From NCBI RefSeq assembly GCF_023168165.1, contig NZ_BQYJ01000001.1, forward strand, positions 496,001-560,000: a stretch of DNA of 64,000 nucleotides, in the 5' to 3' direction. Positions 17,494 through 26,790 of this stretch are shown here, piece by piece; the first letter of the stretch is position 1; each line of letters begins with the position of its first letter. Source of the stretch: Niallia sp. NCCP-28. GTDB lineage: Bacteria > Bacillota > Bacilli > Bacillales > Cytobacillaceae. The translations under genes were made by a program, and so were the position numbers. The notes below the pieces were generated by a model. It ran no database searches and was not told the origin of the DNA. It was given only the letters and a program-made list of their open reading frames with translations.

Positions 17494-18765
17494 TTAATAG
17501 ATAGTAGTAGAATCCTCATTTGTATTCTCCAATATGTCCTTCACTCTTTGCAAAAATCTTCCGCAAACCAATCCATCTAATACTCGATGATCAAGAGATA
17601 AGCAAAGATTAACCATATCGCTGATTGCAATCATGCCATTTTTGATTATAGGGCGTTTTACAATCGATTCGACTTGTAGAATAGCGCTTTGAGGATGGTT
17701 AATAATTCCCATCGATTGAATCGATCCAAAGGAACCTGTATTATTTACCGTAAAGGTGCCTCCTTGCATATCCTCGACCGTTAATTTGCCTGTACGTGCT
17801 TTTTTGGCAAGTTCTGTTATTTCTCTGGCAATTCCTTTAATCGATTTTTCATCAGCATGGCGAATTACTGGAACAAATAAAGAATCTTCTGCTGCAACTG
17901 CGATGGAAATATTAATATCTTTTTTGCGGACAATTTTGTCCCCCGCCCACGTAGAATTAAGTTCTGGAAATTCTTTTAATCCTCGCGCTACTGCTTTTAC
18001 AAAAAAAGCAAAAAATGTTAAATTAAATCCTTCTGCCGTTTTAAATGAATCTTTTATCTTATTGCGGTAGTTGACTAAACTTGTCACGTCCACTTCTATC
18101 ATTGTCCATGCATGTGGAATTTCGTGTTTGCTTTTTTGCATATTGGCAGCAATTGCTTTACGAACAGGCGTTATTGGAATTTCTATATCGCCATTACTTG
18201 TTGGGATTTGTTTGGGCTCTTGCTTATTTGATGCAGCTGCTGGTGCTTGCATATCAGCACGTTTTTCATTAGCAATCGTTTCCGCTTGCGGTTCGGTTTG
18301 GAAAACAGCAGGTGTTCCTTCTTTGATTGCCCGCAGTACATCTTTTCTTGTAATCCGGCCTCCTGCACCAGTCCCATTGATTATATTTAAATCAAGTCCT
18401 GCTTCTTGTGATAACTTTAAAACAGCAGGAGAATATCTTTGTTTATTTTCTCCCACACTTTTGGCTGGTTCTTTTTTCTTCTCTTCTTTTGCCTGCTCTA
18501 AACGGGCATCATTTCCTTTTCCATCTTCTACTTCCATCGTGCAGATTACTTCTCCTACTTGCACTGTTTCATCTTCCTTAACAAGCAGTTCAGAAATAAC
18601 TCCTGCAAAAGAAGATGGTATTTCTGCACTAACTTTATCTGTTAAAACTTCTGCCAACGGTTCATATTTTTTGACTGTATCCCCTACTGCTACCAGCCAT
18701 TTTTGTAGGGTGCCTTCGGTTACACTTTCCCCTAATTTTGGCATTGTTATTTTTTCCCTAGTCAT
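17494..18765 (-). CDS. bkdB: Branched-chain 2-oxo acid dehydrogenase, E2 lipoamide acyltransferase
   Basis: Core of the complex that turns 2-oxo acids from Val, Leu and Ile into branched acyl-CoA, the primers of iso/anteiso fatty acids. 423 residues. N-terminal lipoyl domain (lipoyl Lys in LTDKVSAEIPS, about 43), Lys/Glu-rich linker, E3/E1-binding domain (SPAVLKLSQEAGLDL...TGAGGRITRKDV, about 112-150), Gln/Ala/Pro linker, then the catalytic domain ending with the HRVLDG active-site motif (His about 393). Last gene of the operon. The IS110 element and repeat lie immediately downstream. Confidence 0.94.
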   Translation of the reverse strand: MTREKITMPKLGESVTEGTLQKWLVAVGDTVKKYEPLAEVLTDKVSAEIPSSFAGVISELLVKEDETVQVGEVICTMEVEDGKGNDARLEQAKEEKKKEPAKSVGENKQRYSPAVLKLSQEAGLDLNIINGTGAGGRITRKDVLRAIKEGTPAVFQTEPQAETIANEKRADMQAPAAASNKQEPKQIPTSNGDIEIPITPVRKAIAANMQKSKHEIPHAWTMIEVDVTSLVNYRNKIKDSFKTAEGFNLTFFAFFVKAVARGLKEFPELNSTWAGDKIVRKKDINISIAVAAEDSLFVPVIRHADEKSIKGIAREITELAKKARTGKLTVEDMQGGTFTVNNTGSFGSIQSMGIINHPQSAILQVESIVKRPIIKNGMIAISDMVNLCLSLDHRVLDGLVCGRFLQRVKDILENTNEDSTTIY

Positions 18766-18783
18766 TCTAATCCCTCCTTCTTT

Positions 18784-19767
18784 TTAGAATTCTGCCAGCT
18801 TTCTCATTGCCTTTTCTACTTTATCCGGATTCACTAAAAAATACTTTTCCATTGTCGGCGCATATGGCATTGCCGGTATTTCATCTCCAGCAAGGCGCAT
18901 AATCGGGGCGTCAAGATCGAATAAACAATGTTCTGCGATAATCGCAGATACTTCACTAATAATGCTTCCTTCTTTATTGTCTTCCGTAATAAGCAGCACT
19001 TTCCCTGTTTTAGAAGCTGCTTCGATAATGGCTTCTTGATCAAGGGGATATACTGTTCTTAAATCCAGAACATGTGCAGAAATTCCGTCTGCCGCTAATT
19101 TTTCTGCTGCTTGCAGCGCAAAATGCACACATAAACCATATGTAATAACAGTAATATCTTCTCCTTCTCGTTTCACGTCTGCTTTTCCGATTGGCAGTAC
19201 ATAGTCACTTTCTGGAACTTCCCCTTTAATTAAACGATAAGCACGCTTATGTTCAAAAAACAATACTGGATCTGGATCGCGTATCGCTGCTTTTAATAAG
19301 CCTTTTACATCATATGGAGTTGATGGCATCACGATTTTTAGCCCTGGTGTATTGGCAAACATCGCTTCAACCGACTGGGAATGATACAGCGCTCCATGAA
19401 CTCCGCCGCCATATGGGGCACGAATAACAATTGGGCATGTCCAGTCATTATTGCTGCGATAGCGGATTTTCGCTGCCTCTGAAACAATTTGGTTAACTGC
19501 TGGCATAATAAAATCAGCAAATTGCATCTCCGCAATAGGTTTTAGCCCATACATGGCAGCTCCAATGCCAACTCCAGCAATAGCAGACTCTGCAAGCGGG
19601 GCATCAATCACTCGCATCTCGCCAAATTGTTCATATAATCCTTGCGTCGCTTTAAATACTCCTCCTTTTACACCAACATCTTCCCCAACTATAAATACTT
19701 TTTCATCTCTTTCCATTTCTTCACGGATAGCCATGGTAACAGCATCAATATAAGATATTACCGCCAT
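18784..19767 (-). CDS. bkdAB: Branched-chain 2-oxo acid dehydrogenase E1 beta subunit
   Basis: Forms the thiamine-diphosphate decarboxylase with E1 alpha. 327 residues, the family length. FIVGEDVGVKGGVFKAT and ESAIAGVGIGAAMYGLKP (about 24-78) and RAPYGGGVHGALYHSQS (about 130-146) are conserved E1 beta blocks. The C-terminal transketolase domain is intact (LITEDNKEGSI). ATG 19767 abuts the E1 alpha stop codon with no gap, so the genes are translationally linked. Confidence 0.94.
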   Translation of the reverse strand: MAVISYIDAVTMAIREEMERDEKVFIVGEDVGVKGGVFKATQGLYEQFGEMRVIDAPLAESAIAGVGIGAAMYGLKPIAEMQFADFIMPAVNQIVSEAAKIRYRSNNDWTCPIVIRAPYGGGVHGALYHSQSVEAMFANTPGLKIVMPSTPYDVKGLLKAAIRDPDPVLFFEHKRAYRLIKGEVPESDYVLPIGKADVKREGEDITVITYGLCVHFALQAAEKLAADGISAHVLDLRTVYPLDQEAIIEAASKTGKVLLITEDNKEGSIISEVSAIIAEHCLFDLDAPIMRLAGDEIPAMPYAPTMEKYFLVNPDKVEKAMRKLAEF

Positions 19768-20772
19768 TTAATTTCCTCCTTCATTCCCATATACATATTT
19801 AAGGGCATCTTCTGGATTAGCATATGGTGCATTTTCTGCATACTCTGTTGCTTCATCAATAATATCTGCAATTTTTTCGTTCATCTCTTTATCTTTTTCT
19901 TCTGTTAAAACACCGACACTAACTAAATATTCTTTAAAAGTGATGACTGGATCTTTTGCTTTTGCTTCTGTTACTTCTTCTCGAGTACGATATGGTCTAT
20001 CATCATCATCAGAGGAATGGGGCGTCAGGCGATAGGATACCGTTTCAATTAATGTAGGACCTTCTCCTTTTCTTGCACGATCCACCGCTTCCTTTGTTAC
20101 TCGATATACTTCAATCGGATCGTTTCCATCGACCGTATATCCTGGCATTCCATAACCAATAGCACGATCTGATACATTTACGCACGCTAACTGTTTTTCA
20201 ATCGGAACAGATATGGCATATTTATTATTTTCACACATAAAAATAACCGGCAATTTATGTACACCTGCAAAGTTTGCTCCTTCATGAAAATCCCCTTGGT
20301 TAGAAGAGCCTTCTCCAAAGCTGACATATGTGACAAAATCTTTTTTCTCTATTTTTCCAGCAAGGGCAATCCCTACTGCATGAGGTACTTGTGTAGTAAC
20401 AGGAGAAGATCCAGTTACTATTCGATTTTTTTTCTGCCCAAAATGTCCTGGCATCTGTCTCCCTCCAGAATTTGGGTCTTCGGCTTTGGCAAAACCAGAC
20501 AACATAATATCTTTTGTTGTCATGCCAAATGCCAGCACAACTCCTAAATCTCGATAATATGGAAGGATATAATCTTTTTCATTATCAAAAGCAAATGCTG
20601 CTCCTACTTGTGCTGCTTCTTGTCCTTGACAGGAAATAACAAAAGGAATCTTACCTGCTCTATTTAGTAACCACATTCTTTCATCTATTCTTCGTGCAAG
20701 CAGCATTTTTTCATACATTGAAAGCACTTGTTCATCTGTTAATCCTGCTTCTTTATGGCGATTTGCGACCAT
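19768..20772 (-). CDS. bkdAA: Branched-chain 2-oxo acid dehydrogenase E1 alpha subunit
   Basis: Binds thiamine diphosphate and decarboxylates the 2-oxo acid. 334 residues. ThDP motif GEGSSNQGDFHEG...CENN is complete (about 148-177). The phosphorylation-loop region RLTPHSSDDDD is also conserved. Start set at ATG 20772 (MVANRHKEA) because a strong TTAGGAGG site precedes it; the longer reading frame upstream lacks one. 138 bp separate it from lpdV. Confidence 0.93.
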   Translation of the reverse strand: MVANRHKEAGLTDEQVLSMYEKMLLARRIDERMWLLNRAGKIPFVISCQGQEAAQVGAAFAFDNEKDYILPYYRDLGVVLAFGMTTKDIMLSGFAKAEDPNSGGRQMPGHFGQKKNRIVTGSSPVTTQVPHAVGIALAGKIEKKDFVTYVSFGEGSSNQGDFHEGANFAGVHKLPVIFMCENNKYAISVPIEKQLACVNVSDRAIGYGMPGYTVDGNDPIEVYRVTKEAVDRARKGEGPTLIETVSYRLTPHSSDDDDRPYRTREEVTEAKAKDPVITFKEYLVSVGVLTEEKDKEMNEKIADIIDEATEYAENAPYANPEDALKYVYGNEGGN

Positions 20773-20910
20773 TTTAAAACCTCCTAAATTATTGTTATTC
20801 GACGGCTTACGCTTGCTATTGTTTTTACTTCTGCATAACGATTCACTACAATCCATGTAGTTAAATTCTTTTTTTGCTGAAAAGTTTTTCCTCCTAAACT
20901 TTGCTTTCGT

Positions 20911-22332
20911 TTACCCGTGAATGGCATTTCCATCGACTGCCAATGCCGCTTCGCCAATTGCTTCTGATAAAGTAGGATGGGCATGAATGGCTGTACCTAT
21001 TTCCCATGGCGTTGCATCTAGCACACTTGCAAGTGCGGCCTCGCCAATCATATCAGTAGCATGGGGACCAATAATATGTACACCTAATATGTCATCTGAA
21101 TTTTTATCTGCAATAATCTTCACAAATCCTTCATGTTCCCCATAAACTAATGCTTTGCCGATTGCTTGAAAAGAAAACTTTCCTTTTTTTATTGTATAGC
21201 CTTGTTGTACTGCTTCCTTTTCTGTTAAGCCAATGCTTGCGACTTCTGTGCTTGTATAGATGCATTTTGGCACCTTATTATAATCAAATTCCTTTGGGTT
21301 TAGGCCTGCTATATGCTCTATTGCAATAATCCCTTCATGTGAAGCCACATGAGCAAGCTGTAATCCTCCGATGCAATCGCCAATCGCATAAATATGATTT
21401 TCTTTGGTTTGGTAAAAAGAATTGGTTGCAATAACCTGGTTATCTGTAACAATATCTGTATTTTCCAATCCAAGTCCTTCAATATTGGCAGCACGTCCAA
21501 CAGAAACTAATAACTTTTCTCCTTCAAATGAAAGCTGTTGCTCCTTTTGAAGCGCTTTTATCGTAACTGTTCCATCTATATTTAATGTTTCTGGCAGCAC
21601 ATTTGCACTAGTGAAAATTTTTACGCCCTTTTTCTCCAGCACTTTTTGCAGTTCTCTGGAAATCTCTTGATCTTCTGTTGGAATTAGTCTATCTGCATAT
21701 TCAAGCAGGGTGACCTCCACTTCAAAATCAGCAAGCATAGATGCCCATTCTACCCCTATTACCCCTCCACCGACAATAATAATAGACTTTGGCAATTGTT
21801 CCAGCTGGAGCGCCTCTTCGGAACTAATCACCTTATTGCCGTCTATTGGAAGTCCTGGCAAACTTTTTGGACGAGAACCTGTTGCAATAATTACATTTTT
21901 AGGGACAAGCATTTCATTTTCTTGGCCACTGTTCATTTCAACTGAAATCGTTCCTGGAATTGGAGAAAAGATGGATGGCCCTAATATTCTGCCTATTCCT
22001 TCATAAACATCTATTTTTCCTTTTTTCATTAAATAGTTCACACCATTATATAACTGTTCAATAATATTATTTTTGCGTGTTTGCACTTTGCCAAAGTCAA
22101 TGCCAATATCTTTTGTCATAATGCCGAAATCATTAGCATGTTTAGCTGTACGATAGACCTCTGCACTTCTAAGCAACGCTTTGCTCGGTATACATCCCTG
22201 ATGCAGACAAGTTCCACCTAATTTTCTTTTTTCCACAATAGCTGTTTTCAGACCTAATTGAGAGGCGCGGATAGCTGCAACATATCCGCCTGTTCCACCA
22301 CCTAAAATCACTACATCATATTCATTTGCCAT
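20911..22332 (-). CDS. lpdV: Dihydrolipoyl dehydrogenase (E3) of the branched-chain complex
   Basis: Flavoprotein that reoxidises the lipoyl group of E2 with NAD. About 473 residues. FAD motif VILGGGTGGYVAA (about 7-19), redox disulfide GGTCLHQGCIPSKAL (Cys pair about 42 and 47), NAD motif IIVGGGVIGVEWASML, second FAD motif IYAIGDCIGG, and the C-terminal HAHPTLSEA with the catalytic His-Glu pair. Start ATG 22332 (MANEYD) behind GAAGGGTG. First gene of the operon here; ptb, bcd and buk, which precede lpdV in B. subtilis, are absent. Confidence 0.94.
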   Translation of the reverse strand: MANEYDVVILGGGTGGYVAAIRASQLGLKTAIVEKRKLGGTCLHQGCIPSKALLRSAEVYRTAKHANDFGIMTKDIGIDFGKVQTRKNNIIEQLYNGVNYLMKKGKIDVYEGIGRILGPSIFSPIPGTISVEMNSGQENEMLVPKNVIIATGSRPKSLPGLPIDGNKVISSEEALQLEQLPKSIIIVGGGVIGVEWASMLADFEVEVTLLEYADRLIPTEDQEISRELQKVLEKKGVKIFTSANVLPETLNIDGTVTIKALQKEQQLSFEGEKLLVSVGRAANIEGLGLENTDIVTDNQVIATNSFYQTKENHIYAIGDCIGGLQLAHVASHEGIIAIEHIAGLNPKEFDYNKVPKCIYTSTEVASIGLTEKEAVQQGYTIKKGKFSFQAIGKALVYGEHEGFVKIIADKNSDDILGVHIIGPHATDMIGEAALASVLDATPWEIGTAIHAHPTLSEAIGEAALAVDGNAIHG

Positions 22333-22407
22333 CAAATTCACCCTTCTTTTTCTCATTTCGCCTAAAAGCTAGTTATCCGATTTTCCCTATTTAAAAATCT
22401 ATTTTTT

Positions 22408-23877
22408 TCACATAAACCCATACTTTTCTAATTTATAATACAGATTTCGTACGGATAACCCTAATGCTTTAGCTGTTAGCGTTTTATTGCCATCCTGTTT
22501 TTTTAATGTATTTTCAATGATTACTTTTTCATATTTTTCTACCAACAAAGATAGAGGAGCTTCTTCATTTATTTCAGGTATGTATTCTTCATTTATTGCA
22601 TTTCCACGCTGAAGTTTAAAATGTTTTTTTTTCAGCTTTCTGTCCTCTTTTTCAAGAGAAATCATTGCCAATTGGATAACTGCCTTCAACTCTTTTATAT
22701 TGGCATAAAATTCATGTTGTAAAAGCAGTTCATAAACAGCTTGATCAACTTCCTCTACATGACGATTGCATGTTTGATTAAGTTCGTTCGCAAAATATGC
22801 TATTAATAGCGGAATATCTTTTGCACGTTCCTTCAGCGATGGCAAATGAATACAAAATTTGTTTAATTCATAATATAAAGCTTCTAGAAGCTTTCCTTCT
22901 ACCATTTGTTTTTCCAAATTTTCTGATGACCCTGCCATAATTCTAATACGATTATTTTTATTCTTGAAATTTTTTTCCGTTAAAAAGACAAGAAGCTTTT
23001 TTTGCAGCGATAAAGGCAGCTTGCCAATTTCATCAAAATATAAAGTGCCTTGGAAAGATGTTTTGCCCTCTTTACTATTATCACCATCATTTTTAAAGTA
23101 TAAAAATTCTTCTGCTAGTTTTTCAGTCATTTTTATACAGGAAACAGCCTTAAATGTATTACCTTTTTGGCTGCTCTCATGATGAATAGCAGATGCAAAC
23201 ATTTTTTTCCCTGTTCCTGATTGCCCTCTAATAAGAACAGCTGTCTCTACAGTGCTTGCTAGCATTGCCTGCTGATAAGGAAGCTGCATAGCATCTGATT
23301 GGCAAATTATATCTGCAAAAGTAGAGGTTGCTTCTCTTTCTTGATGAAAATAGTGCATGCAAAGCAATTCCTTGGCAGATGCAATCAACTTTTTGTATGT
23401 AGGAACTAAATGTATATTGCCTTCTATCAAATCTGCTGTTTTCTCTCCAAATAAGGATAGGGAACTATTCACTTTTTCTTTTGCATCATTAGAAAAAAGA
23501 ATTTCTGCAATATTTTGCAAGTCTAGATGCAAAACCACTTCCAGCCCAACTGATCTTTTGCTGTTGGCATCCATAGATTTTGGCAGCAATAAACAAAGGG
23601 CACCAATTATTTTGCCATGATGATCAATAGGAATACTTGAAGCAACTAGCTGACATTCATCCTGAAACATTAATTTTTCCATTTCTATTTTTCCTGTTTC
23701 TAGCACTGTCATTAAAGAACTATTAGGCCATATTTCTCTTAAATTTTTATGATTCGCCAAATCAAGCTTCTGCATTGCTGCATCATTAGAAAAAATAACA
23801 TGGGCTGATTGGTCTATTATTAATAAGCCATCCTGTATTTCATTAAATATCTGTTTAAGATAGAAGGAATGCTGCAT
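22408..23877 (-). CDS. Degenerate sigma54-activator-like regulator (BkdR-like)
   Basis: Position and domain order are those of BkdR: PAS domain (about 10-100), AAA+ domain (about 195-420) and a Fis-type helix-turn-helix at the end (LTAKALGLSVRNLYYKLEKY). Walker A GQSGTGKK (about 218) and a Walker B-like GTLYFDEIGKLPL are present. The GAFTGA loop that contacts sigma54 is replaced by YFKNDGDNSKEG. Both arginine-finger positions are lost (family FREDLYYRLN, here LLEALYYELN). It therefore should not open sigma54 promoters. It could bind DNA as a sigma-70-type regulator or be a relic. Start ATG 23877 chosen over a GTG seven codons upstream. Confidence 0.8.
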   Translation of the reverse strand: MQHSFYLKQIFNEIQDGLLIIDQSAHVIFSNDAAMQKLDLANHKNLREIWPNSSLMTVLETGKIEMEKLMFQDECQLVASSIPIDHHGKIIGALCLLLPKSMDANSKRSVGLEVVLHLDLQNIAEILFSNDAKEKVNSSLSLFGEKTADLIEGNIHLVPTYKKLIASAKELLCMHYFHQEREATSTFADIICQSDAMQLPYQQAMLASTVETAVLIRGQSGTGKKMFASAIHHESSQKGNTFKAVSCIKMTEKLAEEFLYFKNDGDNSKEGKTSFQGTLYFDEIGKLPLSLQKKLLVFLTEKNFKNKNNRIRIMAGSSENLEKQMVEGKLLEALYYELNKFCIHLPSLKERAKDIPLLIAYFANELNQTCNRHVEEVDQAVYELLLQHEFYANIKELKAVIQLAMISLEKEDRKLKKKHFKLQRGNAINEEYIPEINEEAPLSLLVEKYEKVIIENTLKKQDGNKTLTAKALGLSVRNLYYKLEKYGFM

Positions 23878-24046
23878 GCTGCAAAAGCCTCTTTTCACAT
23901 AATTTTCTTACTTGACCGTGCAAATTATTTCATAGTTATACTATAATCCTCTTTTTATTATTATGCAATTTTTTTCTAGTTATCCTAATTTTCTGTTTTA
24001 TTTTGCTCTTATTCAAAAAGCAATTTACTTTTTAACTATAAACAAT

Positions 24047-24083
24047 AAAAAAAGCAGGCAATTGACTCTACCTGCTTTTTTAT
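24047..24083 (-). terminator. Terminator after the GDPD gene (bidirectional)
   Basis: AAAAAAGCAGG/CCTGCTTTTTT stem with a 14-base loop, T runs on both strands. Confidence 0.8.
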
Positions 24084-24096
24084 CATTCAACTTTTG

Positions 24097-24825
24097 TTAT
24101 GGGGCAAAATTGAGCATACTTTTGGCAAGAGATGGATCATCCGTAATAAGGGCTGAAATGCCGCTGTCTGCAAATAACTTCATTTTTTTCGGATCATTTA
24201 CCGTATATGCTCTAACCTTAATGCCAAAACTTTCTGAGTCTCTAATAAACTCTTTGTTTATTAGACGCTGGTTAGGATGAATCCCATTGGCTTTTATTGC
24301 TTTTGCGTACATCCAGGGCCGATAAATGCCATCGGAGAATAAAAGAGCGGTTTCGATTGCTGGATCTATTTGATTGCATAGCACCATACTGTAATGATTA
24401 AAAGAAGAAAAAATTATCTGATTTTCAAGTCCATATTGCCGAATAAGTTCCACTGTTTTTTCTTCCATCCCTTTATAAGGAAGTTTATTATTTTTAAATT
24501 CAATATTGCAGATGATATTTGTTTGCTGCAACCATTCAAAAAATTCATGAAGTGAAGGAATTTGCATCTTTTGCCCATTTCCATTATATTTAGAGGCAGC
24601 GTCCAATGTCCTTATATCTTTGTACAGATAATCTTTTACATAACCGGATCCATTGGTCGTTCTATCTACTTTTTCGTCATGAATAATAACTAATTCTCCA
24701 TCTTTTGTCATTTGGATATCTAATTCGATACCATCAGCACAAACCTTTTCTGCTTGCTGAAAGGAGATCATCGTATTTTCTGGGAATTTTGCTGAATATC
24801 CACGATGGGCAAAAACGAGTGACAT
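24097..24825 (-). CDS. Glycerophosphodiester phosphodiesterase (YqiK-like)
   Basis: Hydrolyses glycerophosphodiesters to glycerol 3-phosphate and an alcohol. About 242 residues. Family motifs: FAHRGYSAKFPENT (catalytic His and Arg, about 5-18), GIELDIQMTKDGELVIIHD (metal-binding Glu/Asp and second catalytic His), and CNIEFK. No signal peptide, so cytosolic. ATG 24825 chosen because AGGATG precedes it at suitable distance; the ATG at 24843 lacks a ribosome site. yqiK sits in the corresponding B. subtilis region. Confidence 0.9.
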   Translation of the reverse strand: MSLVFAHRGYSAKFPENTMISFQQAEKVCADGIELDIQMTKDGELVIIHDEKVDRTTNGSGYVKDYLYKDIRTLDAASKYNGNGQKMQIPSLHEFFEWLQQTNIICNIEFKNNKLPYKGMEEKTVELIRQYGLENQIIFSSFNHYSMVLCNQIDPAIETALLFSDGIYRPWMYAKAIKANGIHPNQRLINKEFIRDSESFGIKVRAYTVNDPKKMKLFADSGISALITDDPSLAKSMLNFAP

Positions 24826-24865
24826 TCTGACACATCCTAACATTTTTTTATAGGGGGGAAATTAT

Positions 24866-25003
24866 TTGAAACCTTTACAACTATCACCTGACACAGCGCT
24901 GAAGCTTGCTAAAAAACTTCAGGTTCCTGTAGAACAGCTTATGCACATGCCCCAACATATATTGGTGCAAAAACTAATGGAATTAGAAAAAGAAAAACAA
25001 TAA
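24866..25003 (+). CDS. YycC-like small protein
   Basis: A 45-residue protein starting at TTG 24866 behind GGGGGG. Sequence features: KPLQLSPDTALKLAKKLQVP, then EQLMHMPQHILVQKL and a charged tail EKEKQ. This matches the YycC-like family as I remember it from Bacillus; function is unknown. It is likely helical and cytosolic. Divergent from the GDPD gene, sharing an upstream region of about 40 bp, and followed by a terminator hairpin. Confidence 0.78.
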   Translation: MKPLQLSPDTALKLAKKLQVPVEQLMHMPQHILVQKLMELEKEKQ

Positions 25004-25085
25004 TGGATAATCTACTATAACTTGCTAAATATATTTAAAGTTTATGGTATCATAATACCATTTTATTTATTCTGTTTTGTATTTT

Positions 25086-25131
25086 ATAGACTGACTGGGC
25101 TTGTTCCGCAACAAGTCCAGTCTTTTTTTAT
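25086..25131 (+). terminator. Terminator downstream of the YycC-like gene; 25132-25340 holds nothing recognised
   Basis: AGACTG-ACT-GGGCTTGTT stem pairing with AACAAGTCC-AGTCT, followed by TTTTTTT. The next 200 bp contain only weak overlapping reading frames and no motif I can support. Confidence 0.75.
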
Positions 25132-25344
25132 TGGCTGTTTTCGTATAGCTGGCTGCTTTGAATGCACTTCTCCTTCCGTTAAGCAAACACAGGTCTCCTC
25201 GGATCTCGTCTTTTTCGCATCTCTTTCCGGAAGTCTGCTTGTATTCAGGATGCTGTGACCTGATTTCCTCATTTTGCTGTAAAAACAACAAACTTTGAGA
25301 AAACAGCCATTTTATTAAAGCTCTTTTACAGATTACCCTACTAA

Positions 25345-25390
25345 CAAAAATAAAAACAGACATCAGGTTAGTTCCTGATGTCTGTTTACA
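25345..25390 (-). terminator. Terminator after the cold-shock gene
   Basis: ACAGACATCAGG/CCTGATGTCTGT stem with T-rich tail on the minus strand. Confidence 0.8.
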
Positions 25391-25404
25391 TGTTCTTCTA
25401 ATTA

Positions 25405-25605
25405 TTAAGCTTTAACAACGTTAGCTGCTTGAGGGCCACGTTGACCTTCTTCTATATCAAAAGTAACTTCTTGACCTTCGTCTAATGTTTTGAAACCTTC
25501 AGTTTGGATAGCGCTGAAATGTACGAATACATCTTGTCCTTCAGAAGATTCGATGAATCCGAAACCTTTTTCTGCGTTAAACCATTTTACTTTACCTGTA
25601 GCCAT
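25405..25605 (-). CDS. Cold-shock protein (CspA/CspB family)
   Basis: Single-stranded nucleic-acid-binding RNA chaperone. 66 residues, the full family length. RNP1 KGFGFI and RNP2 VFVHFSAI are intact, and it ends [13 protein letters not shown] 25605 ([10 protein letters not shown]) has AGGAGGAAA upstream. The 343 bp upstream (25606-25948) form its leader and promoter region, likely with a long structured 5' UTR as usual for csp mRNAs; no coding sequence is seen there. Which Bacillus paralogue (B, C or D) it matches cannot be decided. Confidence 0.95.
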   Translation of the reverse strand: MATGKVKWFNAEKGFGFIESSEGQDVFVHFSAIQTEGFKTLDEGQEVTFDIEEGQRGPQAANVVKA

Positions 25606-25948
25606 GTTTGTTTTCCTCCTATGTGCAACTCGCACAATTAAATAATTCACTATCCCTGCTCTTTTTGTATAAAAGATGTATCTTCTAACTTCGAACAAAA
25701 ATAATTCTTCTTTATAGTAACAGGTTCTGCTTAAGAAAGCAAATATTTACAGCATAATAATTAAATTACTACTAATTTTCTTCTACTTGATTTTACTTTT
25801 ATTCGTAAAATTGGAGTAAAAACCATTCTTACAACTCTAGTTTGATACGCATCCATTTTTAAAATGAACAAATAAAAAACGTGCGCTCCTGCCTATTTTC
25901 ACTACTAAATATTGGTATTATACACTATTTCCACGTTTTCTAACTCTT

Positions 25949-26737
25949 TCAAGAAGCCTTGTGTTCCAGCCTTAATTTATCTGCCACAATCGCGATAAAT
26001 TCGGAATTTGTCGGTTTTGCTTTGGACATGCTGACTGTGTAGCCGAAAAGAGAAGAAATAGAATCGATATTGCCTCTAGACCATGCTACTTCAATTGCAT
26101 GGCGGATTGCCCGCTCTACTCTGCTTGCAGTTGTATTATATTTTTTTGCAATATCTGGATACAGTACTTTTGTTATAGATCCTAATAATTCAATATCATT
26201 GTACACCATAGAAATTGCTTCCCGTAAATATAAGTATCCTTTGATATGTGCCGGCACTCCAATTTCATGGATAATGCTTGTAATGCTCGCATCCAAATTG
26301 CGCGGCTTTGAATCTTGCTGCTGACTTTTATAGCTTGTGGGGCTTTTTCTAATAAATCCATTTGATTTTCCGCTTACTTGACGGATATGGCTTGCTAAAT
26401 GATCCATATCAAATGGCTTTAGAATAAAGTAGGATGCTCCTAAGTCTACTGCTTTTTTTGTTACATCTTCCTGACCAAATGCTGTTAGCATAATAACATT
26501 TGGCATAGCAGATTTCCTCTCTCTCATTCGCTCTAGTACTGCCAATCCATCTAAGTGAGGCATAATAATATCTAATATCATAACGTCTGGTTCGATTTCC
26601 TCAATGAGCTCTAAGCATTCCTGTCCATTATGCGCAACTCCCACTACTTCCATATCATCTTGGCTTCCTATATACTCTTCTAATAAACCAACTAATTCTC
26701 TATTATCATCAACAATACATACTTTTATCTTCTTCAC
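25949..26737 (-). CDS. spo0A: Master sporulation regulator Spo0A
   Basis: Response regulator at the end of the sporulation phosphorelay; controls sporulation, biofilm and competence genes. 262 residues. Receiver domain with the acidic pocket [10 protein letters not shown], phospho-acceptor Asp in [13 protein letters not shown] (about 55) and Lys in YFILKPFD. C-terminal DNA-binding domain with the recognition helix region [17 protein letters not shown]. Start is GTG 26737 behind GAGGAGGAAA, as in B. subtilis. Regulated by the sigmaH promoter and 0A boxes upstream. Confidence 0.97.
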   Translation of the reverse strand: MKKIKVCIVDDNRELVGLLEEYIGSQDDMEVVGVAHNGQECLELIEEIEPDVMILDIIMPHLDGLAVLERMRERKSAMPNVIMLTAFGQEDVTKKAVDLGASYFILKPFDMDHLASHIRQVSGKSNGFIRKSPTSYKSQQQDSKPRNLDASITSIIHEIGVPAHIKGYLYLREAISMVYNDIELLGSITKVLYPDIAKKYNTTASRVERAIRHAIEVAWSRGNIDSISSLFGYTVSMSKAKPTNSEFIAIVADKLRLEHKAS

Positions 26738-26790
26738 TAATAATTTCCTCCTCGAATCCAGCATCTCTTCTATACATTTATTCTAAATGA

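Noticed and set aside
18071-18787. 238-codon plus-strand ORF opposite bkdB
   Set aside because: Antisense shadow of the E2 gene; Ser/Ala-rich composition comes from the complementary coding strand.
22333-22407. sigma54 promoter before lpdV
   Set aside because: No TGGCAC-N5-TTGC match on the minus strand; noted as support for the rewired-regulator idea but not called as a feature.
25067-25363. 98-codon minus-strand ORF between the YycC-like and cold-shock genes
   Set aside because: Starts and ends inside terminator stems, has overlapping alternatives in other frames and no ribosome site or recognisable motif.
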